From NCBI RefSeq assembly GCF_004353905.1, contig NZ_SMOD01000013.1, forward strand, positions 62,001 to 126,000: a stretch of DNA of 64,000 nucleotides, written 5' to 3'. The position numbers and the translations under genes were made by a program. The stretch is from Paraburkholderia guartelaensis. GTDB lineage: Bacteria > Pseudomonadota > Gammaproteobacteria > Burkholderiales > Burkholderiaceae. The notes under the pieces are model-generated. The model saw only the letters and a program-made list of their open reading frames with translations, was not told where the DNA came from and made no database searches. Shown in pieces: positions 42,752 through 51,526 of this stretch (position 1 is the stretch's first letter; each line of letters begins with the position of its first letter).

Positions 42752-43114
42752 TCAGGCGCCTGCAAGTGCGGGTAAACCGCCTTCGCGCCAATCCTGCTCC
42801 ATGGCGGCTGCCATCCCCCATTCCTGTGAACCGCGTTGAGCGGGCGTGGTCATCGGCCATTCGCCCGGCGCCTGTGCGTTCTTGCGGGCAAGGATCGCCT
42901 CGCACAGGAACTCCATGCTGTACGCCTTCAGCAGATGCGGGTGATTCGTCTCGATATAGGCAGCGACGCGTTCATGTTCGCCGGCGATCGATGCGAGCGA
43001 GTAGAGCGTGCGCGCATCCCAGCGAAAACGCAGACCCAGTTCGGCAAATGCCGTATTGAATGCGCACAGCTGCGATTCCAGTTGATGATCGTGGCGGGTG
43101 TCCAGGTGGCTCAT
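42752..43114 (-). CDS. Conserved hypothetical protein, 120 residues
   Basis: A soluble protein without signal peptide or membrane segment. It starts MSHLDTRHDHQLESQLCAFN and is mostly helical with Trp/Tyr/Leu-rich parts (FRWDARTLYSLASIAGEHER, then VAAYIETNHPHLLKAYSMEF). The end contains GSQEWGMAAAMEQDWREGGL. I recognise no family. GAGGAGACAGCC gives a strong ribosome-binding site for ATG 43114; a longer frame to 43252 has no support. It is transcribed divergently from the GntR regulator with 249 bp between, and may or may not be under that regulator. Confidence 0.7.
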   Translation of the reverse strand: MSHLDTRHDHQLESQLCAFNTAFAELGLRFRWDARTLYSLASIAGEHERVAAYIETNHPHLLKAYSMEFLCEAILARKNAQAPGEWPMTTPAQRGSQEWGMAAAMEQDWREGGLPALAGA

Positions 43115-43287
43115 GGCTGTCTCCTCATGTCGAGTGGCGTGAAGCAAGAGTAGAAGCGCCAATGAATAAACGATAGTTAAAGTTTTTTTCGAAAAATATA
43201 AGTAAAGATGAATGGATTGCGGGTAGACCACCAAATCGTGTGAGACATGCACCCGGTACGCGTAAACCCCGCTTAGCCACGAGCGCG

Positions 43288-43316
43288 TTGCTGATATATT
43301 GTATTGGAAATATGAA
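43288..43316 (+). promoter_or_regulatory. Promoter and dyad operator of the GntR gene
   Basis: TTGCTG (43288-43293), 17 bp, TATGAA (43311-43316). Inside and over the spacer lies the dyad ATATTGTATTGGAAATAT (43296-43313), arms ATATT and AATAT. A closely matching 18-bp dyad occurs in the oxc promoter, so this is probably an autorepression site. Confidence 0.62.
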
Positions 43317-43363
43317 ATTCCCCAGCAGCGCCGGCTAAACAGAACGTTGGAGACAAACGACCG

Positions 43364-44083
43364 ATGTCCGCCGAAAGAGAATTCGTCACCGGGATGCCCC
43401 CGGTTACCTTGACGCTGGAGCCGATCAACGCAACCGCTTCGCTGCGCGATCAGGCTTACGCGAAGCTCAAGCAGGCCATTGCCGAAACCGACATCTACCG
43501 GTCGCGAGACGAGATCCGGCTAGACGAGAAGGAATTGACCGAGAAGCTCGGCGTGAGCCGAACGCCTGTTCGCGAAGCAATGACGCTGCTGGAACAGGAA
43601 GGTTTTCTGCGTACGGTGCCGCGACGCGGTGTTTACATCTTGCGCAAGACGCGCAAGGAAATCGTCGAGATGATCTATATGTGGGCCGCGCTCGAAAGCA
43701 TCGCCGCGCGCCTCGCCACGCAGCGCGCCTCGGACGATGACATCGCGGGCCTGCGGCGCATGTTCGCGACCTTCGGCGATTCGACGCCCTCGGACCATAT
43801 AGAGGAGTACTCGGAAGCGAACATCATGTTTCACCAGTCGCTGGTGGAGCTTTCGAAGTCGCCCATCATCGTCGACACCATCAAGAACATCTTCATGCAT
43901 GTGCGCGCGATCCGGCGCATGACGATCGCGCAGAGCGATCGCGCGTCGCGCTCGATCGTGGAGCACATGCGCATTATCGAAGCGCTCGAGGCGCGCGACA
44001 CCGAGCGCGTCGAGCTGCTCGTACGGCAGCACTCGATCGAACTCGCGCTGTTCGTGGAAGCCAACTGCGATTTCCTGGACTGA
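43364..44083 (+). CDS. GntR-family (FCD) regulator of the oxalate locus
   Basis: A 239-residue regulator. The winged helix-turn-helix (about 20-85) reads LDEKELTEKLGVSRTPVREA then EQEGFLRTVPRRGVYILRK. The C-terminal FCD effector domain (about 95-225) is helical, with EYSEANIMFHQSLVELSKSP and HMRIIEALEARD-type metal- or ligand-binding His/Asp residues. FCD members often bind carboxylic acids. The gene is next to oxc-frc on the same strand, and its promoter and that of oxc share an 18-bp dyad. This supports control of the oxalate genes, with oxalate or an acyl-CoA derivative as the possible ligand (inference). ATG 43364 follows TTGGAGAC. Confidence 0.9.
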   Translation: MSAEREFVTGMPPVTLTLEPINATASLRDQAYAKLKQAIAETDIYRSRDEIRLDEKELTEKLGVSRTPVREAMTLLEQEGFLRTVPRRGVYILRKTRKEIVEMIYMWAALESIAARLATQRASDDDIAGLRRMFATFGDSTPSDHIEEYSEANIMFHQSLVELSKSPIIVDTIKNIFMHVRAIRRMTIAQSDRASRSIVEHMRIIEALEARDTERVELLVRQHSIELALFVEANCDFLD

Positions 44084-44357
44084 AGCGCTGAGCGCGCCGC
44101 GTCGATCCGCTGGTTCATATCGGCTCGACGCATGAGTAAGCAGCATCGATGCGCGGATCGTCTGAATAAGCGCCGCGATGTTGAAAGATAAGTATGGAGT
44201 CCGTAACAAATTCGTTGGGGCGTTTGGGCCGATTGTAGGTACTTGCCCATGGTGTGCTGCACCAAAGTTTGCCGCTTTGTGAGCGATCGCATGAGACAAC
44301 GGCGGTGCAGCGCGGCGCGATGCAGTGCAGCAAACGCGGCATGGGTAAAAAAACGTC
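44084..44357. other. Gene-free interval between the GntR gene and the oxc promoter
   Basis: About 270 bp. A minus-strand open frame here has no ribosome-binding site and mirrors no family. No terminator with a T-run was seen. Confidence 0.45.
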
Positions 44358-44390
44358 TTGACTAATATTGTGTGTGGAATATTGTATATC
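44358..44390 (+). promoter_or_regulatory. Promoter and dyad operator of the oxalate operon
   Basis: TTGACT (44358-44363) is a good -35; the -10 is probably TGTATA (44383-44388) at a long 19-bp spacing. Between them lies the dyad ATATTGTGTGTGGAATAT (44365-44382). It matches the GntR-gene dyad at 14 of 18 positions. A further ATATTGTAT copy (44379-44387) overlaps the -10. Confidence 0.6.
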
Positions 44391-44426
44391 ACGAATCGCA
44401 CAACGCCCCGCCAAAGAGGAGACGTC

Positions 44427-46175
44427 ATGGCAGAAGCAGGCATCAACGAGGCACAGCAGAACCCTGTGCCGGAAGCGCAGCAAACGACCGATGGCTTTCA
44501 TCTCGTCATCGACGCGCTGAAACTCAACGATATCGACACGATCTTCGGTCTCGTCGGTATTCCGATTACCGATCTCGCCCGTCTCGCGCAGGCCGAGGGC
44601 ATGCGCTTCATCGGCTTCCGGCATGAGCAGAACGCCGGCAACGCCGCGGCCGTGGCGGGCTACATGACGAAGAAGCCGGGCATCTGCCTGACCGTTTCCG
44701 CGCCGGGCTTCCTCAACGGCCTCACGGCACTGGCGAACGCGACCACGAACTGCTTCCCGATGATCCTCATCAGCGGTTCGAGCGAGCGCGAGATCGTCGA
44801 CTTGCAGCAGGGCGACTACGAAGAGATGGACCAGCTCAACGCCGCGAAGCCTTATGCCAAGGCGGCGTATCGCGTGCTGCACGCCGAGGACATCGGCGTC
44901 GGCGTGGCACGTGCGATTCGCGCGGCCGTCTCCGGCCGCCCCGGTGGCGTGTATCTCGACTTGCCGGCCAAGCTGCTTGCACAGACCATCGACGCGGTGA
45001 AGGCTCAGCAGTCGCTCATCAAGGTCGTCGACGCGGCGCCGCGCCAGATTCCCGCACCGGATGCGGTGCAGCGCGCTATCGACGTGCTCAGGAATGCGAA
45101 GCGTCCGCTGATCCTGCTCGGCAAGGGCGCGGCCTACGCGCAGGCCGATGCGCAAATCCGCGAACTGGTCGAGAAGAGCGGTATTCCGTATCTGCCGATG
45201 TCGATGGCCAAGGGTCTCTTGCCCGACACGCACGAGCAGTCGGCATCGGCCGCGCGCTCGTTCGTGCTGGCCGAGTCGGACGCCGTGGTGCTGATCGGTG
45301 CGCGCCTGAACTGGCTGCTCTCGCATGGCAAGGGCAAGACCTGGGGCGCGGCCGCCGGACCGAAGAAGTTCGTACAGGTCGACATCGCCCCGACGGAAAT
45401 CGACAGCAACGTCGCCATCGAAGCACCGGTGATCGGCGACATCGGTTCATGCGTGGAAGCGCTCGTTGCAGCCCTCGGCAATGACTTCCCGAAGCCACCG
45501 GCAGAGTGGCTCGACGCCGTGGCCGATCGCAAGAACAAGAACCTCGAAAAGATGGCCGCGACGCTCGCGAAGAACCCGTCGCCGATGAACTTCCACAGCG
45601 CGCTGCGCGCCATCCGCGACGTGCTCAAGACACGCCCCGACATCAACGTGGTCAACGAAGGCGCGAACACGCTCGACTACGCGCGCAGCATCATCGACAT
45701 GTACCAGCCGCGCAAGCGTTTCGACTCGGGCACGTGGGGGATCATGGGCATCGGCATGGGCTTCGCGATCGGCGCAGCGGTGACGAGCGGCACGCAGGTC
45801 GTGGCGATCGAAGGTGACAGCGCGTTCGGCTTCTCGGGAATGGAACTCGAAACGATCTGCCGCTACAACCTGCCGGTCTGCACCATCGTGTTCAACAACA
45901 ACGGCGTGTATCGCGGCACGGACGTCAACCCGAGCGGGGGCTGTGACGTCGCGCCGACGGTGTTCGTGAAGAACGCGCGCTACGACAAGATGATCGAGGC
46001 CTTCGGCGGCATCGGCCATCAGGCGACGACGCCAGAAGAACTGACGAGCGCGCTGCTCGAAGCGATCGCGTCGGGCAAGCCCACGTTGATCAACGCAGTC
46101 ATCGACGAATCGGCCGGGACCGAAAGCGGCCGGCTCACGAATCTGAATCCGCAAAGCGCGGCCATGAAGAAATAA
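44427..46175 (+). CDS. oxc: Oxalyl-CoA decarboxylase
   Basis: A thiamine-diphosphate enzyme that decarboxylates oxalyl-CoA to formyl-CoA and CO2. The 582 residues show the catalytic glutamate E67 in GFRHEQNAGNAAAVAGY, the central nucleotide-like domain (LILLGKGAAYAQADAQIREL), and the ThDP-binding motif GDSAFGFSGMELETICRYN ending at NNNG. The C-terminal SGRLTNLNP segment resembles the lid that closes on the CoA thioester in the Oxalobacter enzyme. AGAGGAGACGTC gives a strong ribosome-binding site for ATG 44427. It works with Frc in a CoA-recycling loop: Frc makes oxalyl-CoA from oxalate and formyl-CoA, and Oxc regenerates formyl-CoA. Confidence 0.95.
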   Translation: MAEAGINEAQQNPVPEAQQTTDGFHLVIDALKLNDIDTIFGLVGIPITDLARLAQAEGMRFIGFRHEQNAGNAAAVAGYMTKKPGICLTVSAPGFLNGLTALANATTNCFPMILISGSSEREIVDLQQGDYEEMDQLNAAKPYAKAAYRVLHAEDIGVGVARAIRAAVSGRPGGVYLDLPAKLLAQTIDAVKAQQSLIKVVDAAPRQIPAPDAVQRAIDVLRNAKRPLILLGKGAAYAQADAQIRELVEKSGIPYLPMSMAKGLLPDTHEQSASAARSFVLAESDAVVLIGARLNWLLSHGKGKTWGAAAGPKKFVQVDIAPTEIDSNVAIEAPVIGDIGSCVEALVAALGNDFPKPPAEWLDAVADRKNKNLEKMAATLAKNPSPMNFHSALRAIRDVLKTRPDINVVNEGANTLDYARSIIDMYQPRKRFDSGTWGIMGIGMGFAIGAAVTSGTQVVAIEGDSAFGFSGMELETICRYNLPVCTIVFNNNGVYRGTDVNPSGGCDVAPTVFVKNARYDKMIEAFGGIGHQATTPEELTSALLEAIASGKPTLINAVIDESAGTESGRLTNLNPQSAAMKK

Positions 46176-46185
46176 GCCCCCATAA

Positions 46186-46217
46186 ATCAGGTAGATCAGA
46201 TCGATCAGGTAGACCAG
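46186..46217 (+). repeat. Tandem 14-bp direct repeat before frc
   Basis: ATCAGGTAGATCAG (46186-46199) and ATCAGGTAGACCAG (46204-46217) differ at one base and are 18 bp apart. The second copy runs into the frc ribosome-binding site (CCAGGAG). Confidence 0.75.
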
Positions 46218-46229
46218 GAGATACGAGAA

Positions 46230-47480
46230 ATGAGCAAACCCCTCGACGGTATCAAGATCATCGACTTCACGCACGTACAGGCCGGTCCCGCCTGCACGCA
46301 GATGCTCGCGTGGTTCGGTGCGGACGTGATCAAGGTGGAGCGCCCCGGCGCCGGCGACGTGACGCGCTCGCAACTGCGCGACATTCCCGAAGTCGATGCG
46401 CTGTACTTCACCATGCTCAACAGCAACAAGCGCTCGCTCACGCTCGACACGAAGAAGCCCGAAGGCAAGGAAGTGCTGGAAAAGCTGATTCGCGAATCGG
46501 ACGTGATGGTCGAAAACTTCGGCCCCGGTGCGCTGGACCGCATGGGCTTCACGTGGGAGCGCATCAAGGAACTCAACCCGAAGATGATCGTTGCTTCGGT
46601 GAAGGGTTTCAGCGAAGGCCATCACTACGACGACCTCAAGGTCTATGAGAACGTCGCACAGTGCGCGGGTGGCGCGGCTTCGACCACGGGCTTCTGGGAC
46701 GGCCCGCCCACGGTGAGCGCCGCTGCGCTCGGCGACAGCAATACGGGCATGCACCTCGCCATCGGCATTCTCACGGCGCTGATCGGCCGGGACAAGACGG
46801 GCAAGGGCCAGAAGGTGGCCGTGTCGATGCAGGACAGCGTGGTCAACTTGTGCCGTGTGAAACTGCGCGACCAGCAGCGTCTCGACCGCGTGGGCTTCCT
46901 CGAGGAATACCCGCAGTACCCGCACGGCACGTTCAGCGACGTGGTGCCGCGCGGTGGCAACGCAGGCGGTGGCGGCCAGCCGGGCTGGGTTCTGAAGTGC
47001 AAGGGCTGGGAAACGGACCCGAATGCGTACATCTACTTCACGGTGCAGGGCCACGCGTGGGAGCCGATCTGCCGTGCTCTGGGCAAACCCGAATGGATCG
47101 ACGACCCGAACTACGCTACTGCGCAGGCGCGTCAGCCGCATATCTTCGACATCTTCGCAACGATCGAAGCGTGGCTCGCCGACAAGACCAAGTTCGAAGC
47201 GGTCGACATCCTGCGCAAGTTCGATATTCCGTGCGCACCGGTGCTCAGCATGAAGGAAATTGCTAATGACCCGTCGCTGCGCGCTAGCGGTACTATCGTC
47301 GAAGTGCCGCACAAGGAGCGCGGCTCGTACCTCACGGTGGGCAGCCCGATCAAGTTCTCGGACCTGCAGCCGGAGATCACGGGTTCGCCGCTGCTCGGCG
47401 AGCACACCGACCAGGTGCTGGCCGACCTCGGCTACACGGCGCAACAGATCGCGGCGCTGCACGAGGTGCGCGCGGTTTGA
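46230..47480 (+). CDS. frc: Formyl-CoA:oxalate CoA-transferase
   Basis: A family III CoA-transferase that moves CoA from formyl-CoA to oxalate. The 416 residues equal the E. coli YfdW length. The catalytic aspartate is D169 in AAALGDSNTGMHL. Q17 in FTHVQAGPACTQM and the glycine loop GGGG at 246-249 (NAGGGGQPGW) are the other family landmarks. Position 48 is Gln, as I recall for YfdW, where Oxalobacter has Trp. CAGGAGATACGAGAA precedes ATG 46230. It lies 54 bp after oxc and is co-transcribed. Together they generate ATP-linked or proton-motive benefit by consuming a proton per oxalate. Confidence 0.95.
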   Translation: MSKPLDGIKIIDFTHVQAGPACTQMLAWFGADVIKVERPGAGDVTRSQLRDIPEVDALYFTMLNSNKRSLTLDTKKPEGKEVLEKLIRESDVMVENFGPGALDRMGFTWERIKELNPKMIVASVKGFSEGHHYDDLKVYENVAQCAGGAASTTGFWDGPPTVSAAALGDSNTGMHLAIGILTALIGRDKTGKGQKVAVSMQDSVVNLCRVKLRDQQRLDRVGFLEEYPQYPHGTFSDVVPRGGNAGGGGQPGWVLKCKGWETDPNAYIYFTVQGHAWEPICRALGKPEWIDDPNYATAQARQPHIFDIFATIEAWLADKTKFEAVDILRKFDIPCAPVLSMKEIANDPSLRASGTIVEVPHKERGSYLTVGSPIKFSDLQPEITGSPLLGEHTDQVLADLGYTAQQIAALHEVRAV

Positions 47481-47642
47481 GTTCCGCATCGAGTTCCACG
47501 AGCTGAATGCAGGAAGCGGGCGCGGCCAACGCCGCGCCCGCGCAGCACCGCAATACCAGACTGGCAGGCAGGACGCCGCGCGGCATGTGCAATGCGTGCC
47601 GCGCGGCGACGATAAACGACATCCCCCCACATAGTCATCGCC

Positions 47643-48077
47643 ATGCAATCCGCCATCGATTTCGAGCAGCTCGCAAACGCCATCGGGGACGCCATCGTCA
47701 TCTCGGACGCAGCCGGCGACATCACATTCTGGAATCCGGCGGCCACGCGCATGTTTGGCTATACCCAAGAAGAAGCGCTCGGCAAGACGCTCGATCTGAT
47801 CATTCCCGAGCGGCTGCGCGGCCGCCACTGGGAGGGCTATCACAAGACGATGGCGACCGGCCAGACGCGCTATGGCAACGACGTGCTGCGCGTGCCGGCC
47901 GTGGACAAGGCGGGTAAGGCACTTTCCATTGCCTTCACCGTGGCGCTGCTGCACTCGCCGCAGGGCGAACTCGACGGCATCGTCGCCGTGATTCGCGACG
48001 AGACGGTGCGCTTCCAGGAGGAGCGCGCGCTCAAGAAACGCATCACCGAACTCGAAGCACAGGCACAGCAATCCTGA
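47643..48077 (+). CDS. Single-domain PAS sensor protein
   Basis: A 144-residue protein that is almost entirely one PAS domain (about 8-125): LANAIGDAIVISDAAGDITF, WNPAATRMFGYTQEEALGKT, IIPERLRGRHWEGYHKTMAT. The C-terminal PAC-like part is GELDGIVAVIRDETVRFQEE, followed by a short coiled coil. There is no kinase, cyclase or DNA-binding domain. PAS domains bind flavin, haem or small ligands. Its place between frc and pntAB on the same strand suggests a regulatory or ligand-sensing role in oxalate metabolism, but no partner is encoded. The ribosome-binding site is weak. Confidence 0.82.
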   Translation: MQSAIDFEQLANAIGDAIVISDAAGDITFWNPAATRMFGYTQEEALGKTLDLIIPERLRGRHWEGYHKTMATGQTRYGNDVLRVPAVDKAGKALSIAFTVALLHSPQGELDGIVAVIRDETVRFQEERALKKRITELEAQAQQS

Positions 48078-48095
48078 AACCTCGGGAGCACTTCG

Positions 48096-48353
48096 ATGCA
48101 CACCGAAAGACTCGGACATTTCGAGGTCGAACTCTCGGCCCGGCAAATGATTCACAACGGCGGCTGGGCCGCGTTCGCCGCGATCCACGCGGTCGAGCCC
48201 GCTGCCGACGAACCGGCGGCCGCCGTATTGCCCCGTCAATGGGTGGTCGATGAAACCGTATTCGAAAGCGAGGCGGCTGCGATTGCCGGTGCACGGCAGG
48301 CGGCGCTCGCTTTTCTCAAGAGCGGCAATTCGCCCAGCCTGGGCACGTCATAG
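48096..48353 (+). CDS. Small conserved hypothetical protein, 85 residues
   Basis: A soluble protein starting MHTERLGHFEVELSARQMIH. It contains AAFAAIHAVEPAADEPAAAV and WVVDETVFESEAAAIAGARQ; the second part resembles a short alpha/beta fold. No family recognised. CTCGGGAGCAC gives a fair ribosome-binding site. It starts 18 bp after the PAS gene, so the two are probably one transcript and may act together. Confidence 0.65.
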   Translation: MHTERLGHFEVELSARQMIHNGGWAAFAAIHAVEPAADEPAAAVLPRQWVVDETVFESEAAAIAGARQAALAFLKSGNSPSLGTS

Positions 48354-48449
48354 GGCACAGCCCTCATCGAGCCGCGGCACACAGAATTCCAACATGGGGC
48401 CGGACTAAGGCGCGAAAGCGCCAACTCCGGCCGACACAGGAGACGTTTC

Positions 48450-48563
48450 ATGAAGTCGTGGCTACGCTTTCGGCGCGCCAGATGCATTGGCGCGCCGCCG
48501 ATTCCGTTTGTTCTCGCCGCAGCGCGCACTTTTGTGCAGCAGGGAGGCGCATCATGGCGATGA
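48450..48563 (+). CDS. Possible short coupling peptide overlapping the pntA start
   Basis: A 37-codon frame, MKSWLRFRRARCIGAPPIPF onward, begins at ATG 48450 behind a strong ribosome-binding site (ACAGGAGACGTTTC). It stops at TGA 48561-48563, overlapping the pntA start at 48554 in another frame. The site resembles those of oxc and pntB. It may be a translational coupling leader for pntA, or chance; it has no homology I know. Confidence 0.3.
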   Translation: MKSWLRFRRARCIGAPPIPFVLAAARTFVQQGGASWR

Positions 48564-50122
48564 CGATTGCGGTCCCCCGTGAGATACACGAAGGCGAACG
48601 ACGCGTTGCGGCGACGCCAGAAAGTGTGGCACAACTAATCAAACTGGGCTATGCCGTCGAGGTCGGAACGACGGCCGGCGCCAGTGCCTCCTACCCGGAC
48701 GACGCTTACCGTGCGGCAGGCGCGCGCGTCGTGGACGATGCGCAGGCGCTCTTGAGCGGCGCGGATATCGTCATCAAGGTGCGTCCGCCTTCGAGCGAAG
48801 AAGTGCAGCGTCTCAAGCCCGGCGCGACGCTAATCGGTTTCATCTGGCCCGCGCAAAACGCCGCGCTGCTCGAACAACTCGCGGCGCGCGAGGTCACGGT
48901 GCTCGCGATGGACTGCGTACCGCGCATCTCGCGCGCGCAGAAGCTCGACGCATTGAGTTCGATGGCGAACATGGCCGGCTATCGCGCGGTCGTCGAGGCG
49001 GCCCAGCATTTTGGCCGCGTTTTCACGGGGCAGATCACGGCGGCCGGCAAGATGCCGCCCGCCAAAGTGCTCGTGATCGGCGCGGGCGTGGCCGGGCTCG
49101 CGGCGATCGGCGCCGCGCGCGGTCTTGGCGCCATCGTGCGCGCATTCGATACGCGCCCCGAAGTCGGCCAGCAGGTCGAAAGCATGGGCGCGGAGTTCTT
49201 GAGCATCGACATCGAGGAGGAGGGGGGCGGCACGGGCGGGTACGCCAAACAGATGAGCGCGAAGTTCATCGAAGCGGAGATGGCACTTTTCGAGGCCCAG
49301 GCGCGCGAGGTCGACATCATCATCACGACGGCGCTCATTCCTGGCAAACCGGCACCGCGCCTCATCGACGCGAAGACGGTGGCGTGCATGCGAGCCGGTA
49401 GCGTGATCGTCGACATGGCGGCCGAGCAGGGCGGCAACTGCGAACTCACACGCCCGGGTGAAGTCGCGAATGCGAACGGCGTGACCGTCATTGGTTACAC
49501 GGATCTGCCGAGCCGCATGGCGAACCAGTCGAGCCAGCTCTACGCGACCAACGTCCGCCATCTGTTGACCGATCTCACGCCCGCGAAAGACGGCGAGTTG
49601 AAGCTCGACATGGACGACGTCGTGCAGCGCGGCACCACCGTCATGCAGCGCGGCCAGGTCTGCTGGCCGCCGCCGCCCGTGCAGGTCTCGGCAACGCCGC
49701 GAGCGGCTGCACCGGCGAAGCCCGTTGCCGTCGCGAACGCCAACGCGAAAGAGGAAACCGCGCAAGCGGCTCGCCGCAACGGCGTCTGGTCGCTCGCGGT
49801 GCTCGTCGTTGCCGCGTTGCTGCTGCTCGCGCTCGGCGCGGTCGCGCCGCCGGCGTTCGTCGCGCACTTCACCGTGTTCGTGCTGGCCGTGTTCGTCGGC
49901 TATCAGGTGGTCTGGAACGTCACGCCCTCGTTGCATACGCCGCTCATGAGCGTGACGAATGCGATCAGCGGGATCATCGTGATCGGCGCGTTGCTGCATC
50001 CGGGCAACGCCAGCACGATCGTGACCGTGCTGGCGGGCATTGCCCTGGTCGTCGCGACCATCAACATCGCGGGCGGCTTTCTCGTCACCCAGCGCATGTT
50101 GAAGATGTTCCAACGGACCTGA
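48554..50122 (+). CDS. pntA: NAD(P)+ transhydrogenase subunit alpha, fused form
   Basis: PntAB transfers hydride from NADH to NADP+ driven by proton flow, making NADPH. The 522 residues carry the NAD(H)-binding domain I (VLVIGAGVAGLAAIGAARGL, then RAFDTRPEVGQQVESMGAEF; VTTALIPGKPAPRLID-like ITTALIPGKPAPRLID), an Ala-rich linker (about 380-410), and four membrane helices of the alpha subunit (FVAHFTVFVLAVFVGYQVVW, TPLMSVTNAISGIIVIGALL). E. coli PntA has 510 residues and the same architecture. ATG 48554 follows GGGAGGCGCATC; ATG 48560 is possible. pntB starts 9 bp downstream. It sits inside the oxalate locus. Confidence 0.94.
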   Translation: MAMTIAVPREIHEGERRVAATPESVAQLIKLGYAVEVGTTAGASASYPDDAYRAAGARVVDDAQALLSGADIVIKVRPPSSEEVQRLKPGATLIGFIWPAQNAALLEQLAAREVTVLAMDCVPRISRAQKLDALSSMANMAGYRAVVEAAQHFGRVFTGQITAAGKMPPAKVLVIGAGVAGLAAIGAARGLGAIVRAFDTRPEVGQQVESMGAEFLSIDIEEEGGGTGGYAKQMSAKFIEAEMALFEAQAREVDIIITTALIPGKPAPRLIDAKTVACMRAGSVIVDMAAEQGGNCELTRPGEVANANGVTVIGYTDLPSRMANQSSQLYATNVRHLLTDLTPAKDGELKLDMDDVVQRGTTVMQRGQVCWPPPPVQVSATPRAAAPAKPVAVANANAKEETAQAARRNGVWSLAVLVVAALLLLALGAVAPPAFVAHFTVFVLAVFVGYQVVWNVTPSLHTPLMSVTNAISGIIVIGALLHPGNASTIVTVLAGIALVVATINIAGGFLVTQRMLKMFQRT

Positions 50123-50131
50123 GGAGACGTC

Positions 50132-51526
50132 ATGCTCAACGGAATCGGCAACATGGCGTGGCTCGGCGCGGCGACGCTCTTCATCCTCAGCCTGCGCGGG
50201 CTGAGTCATCCCGCCAGTGCGCGGCGCGGCAACCTGTATGGCGTGACCGGCATGGTGATCGCTGTGCTCGCCACGCTGCTCGTCACGGGCGGTGAGGGCC
50301 TGCAGATCGCGCTCATCGCCGCGCTGGTGGGCGGCGGCCTTGGCGCAATCCTCGCGCGCCGCGTGGAAATGACGCAGATGCCTCAGCTCGTCGCGGTGCT
50401 GCACAGCTTCGTCGGCCTTGCGGCCACGCTCATCGCCTTTGCGAACTTTCTCTCGCCAAAGGTCGCAATGAGCGGCGTCGAGCGAGCGATTCACGACACC
50501 GAGATCTATGTCGGCGCCTTTATCGGCACCGTCACGTTCAGCGGTTCGATTGTCGCGTTCCTGAAGCTGCAGGGCACGGTGAGCGGCAAGCCGCTCGTGC
50601 TGCCCGCGCGGCATCTGCTCAACGCGGTCGTGCTGGGGGCCTGTATCGTGCTCGGCTATCGCTTCGTCAGTGCTCCTGATGGCGGCGACGCGCTCTACGC
50701 GCTCATCGTGATGTGCGTGCTGGCGGCGGCGCTCGGCGTGCACCTCGTGATGGCGATCGGCGGCGCGGACATGCCCGTGGTGGTCTCGATGCTCAACAGC
50801 TATTCGGGCTGGGCTGCGGCGGCAACGGGCTTCATGCTCGATAACGATCTGCTCGTTACGACAGGGGCGCTGGTTGGATCGAGCGGCGCGATTCTCAGCT
50901 ACATCATGTGCCGCGCGATGAATCGCAGCTTCGTTTCGGTGATCCTCGGCGGCTTCGGCGCGGTGAGTGCTACGGCAAGCGCGTCCCCGCAAGGCGAAGT
51001 CGTGGCGACCAGCGTGGACGAAGTGGGGTCGCTGCTGCGCGATGCGCAGGAGGTCGTGATCGTGCCGGGCTATGGCATGGCTGTCGCGCAGGCGCAAGGC
51101 ACCATCAGCGAGATCACGCGGCGGCTGCGTGCGCTCGGCATTCGCGTGCGGTTCGGCATTCACCCCGTTGCGGGGCGCTTGCCTGGCCACATGAACGTGC
51201 TGCTCGCGGAAGCGAAGGTGCCCTACGACATCGTGCTTGAAATGGATGAAATCAACGAAGACTTCACGAGCACCGACGTCGTGCTCGTGATCGGCGCGAA
51301 CGATATCGTCAATCCGGGTGCGCAGGAGGATGCGGGCAGCCCGATCGCCGGCATGCCGGTGCTGGAGGTGTGGAAGGCGCGCACCGTGGTCGTCTCCAAG
51401 CGCAGCATGGCGACGGGCTATGCGGGCGTGGACAATCCGCTTTTCTATAAGGACAACACACGAATGCTGTTTGGCGATGCGAAGGGCAGCGTCGATGCGC
51501 TGCTGCGGCAACTCGAAGCGGCTTGA
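50132..51526 (+). CDS. pntB: NAD(P)+ transhydrogenase subunit beta
   Basis: The beta subunit supplies the rest of the proton channel and the NADP(H)-binding domain III. The 464 residues have about nine membrane helices in the first 290, including YGVTGMVIAVLATLLVTGGE and MPVVVSMLNSYSGWAAAATG. The soluble domain III contains IVPGYGMAVAQAQ, GIHPVAGRLPGHMNVLLAEA and VLVIGANDIVNPGAQED, and ends with KGSVDALLRQLE. GAGGAGACGTC precedes ATG 50132, 9 bp after pntA. It partners only with PntA, so the pair is one complex. Its location suggests a supply of NADPH for growth on oxalate (inference). Confidence 0.95.
   Translation: MLNGIGNMAWLGAATLFILSLRGLSHPASARRGNLYGVTGMVIAVLATLLVTGGEGLQIALIAALVGGGLGAILARRVEMTQMPQLVAVLHSFVGLAATLIAFANFLSPKVAMSGVERAIHDTEIYVGAFIGTVTFSGSIVAFLKLQGTVSGKPLVLPARHLLNAVVLGACIVLGYRFVSAPDGGDALYALIVMCVLAAALGVHLVMAIGGADMPVVVSMLNSYSGWAAAATGFMLDNDLLVTTGALVGSSGAILSYIMCRAMNRSFVSVILGGFGAVSATASASPQGEVVATSVDEVGSLLRDAQEVVIVPGYGMAVAQAQGTISEITRRLRALGIRVRFGIHPVAGRLPGHMNVLLAEAKVPYDIVLEMDEINEDFTSTDVVLVIGANDIVNPGAQEDAGSPIAGMPVLEVWKARTVVVSKRSMATGYAGVDNPLFYKDNTRMLFGDAKGSVDALLRQLEAA

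Noticed and set aside
45447..48239. A 930-codon minus-strand frame opposite oxc and frc
   Set aside because: Arg/His-rich shadow with no start signal; crosses real genes.
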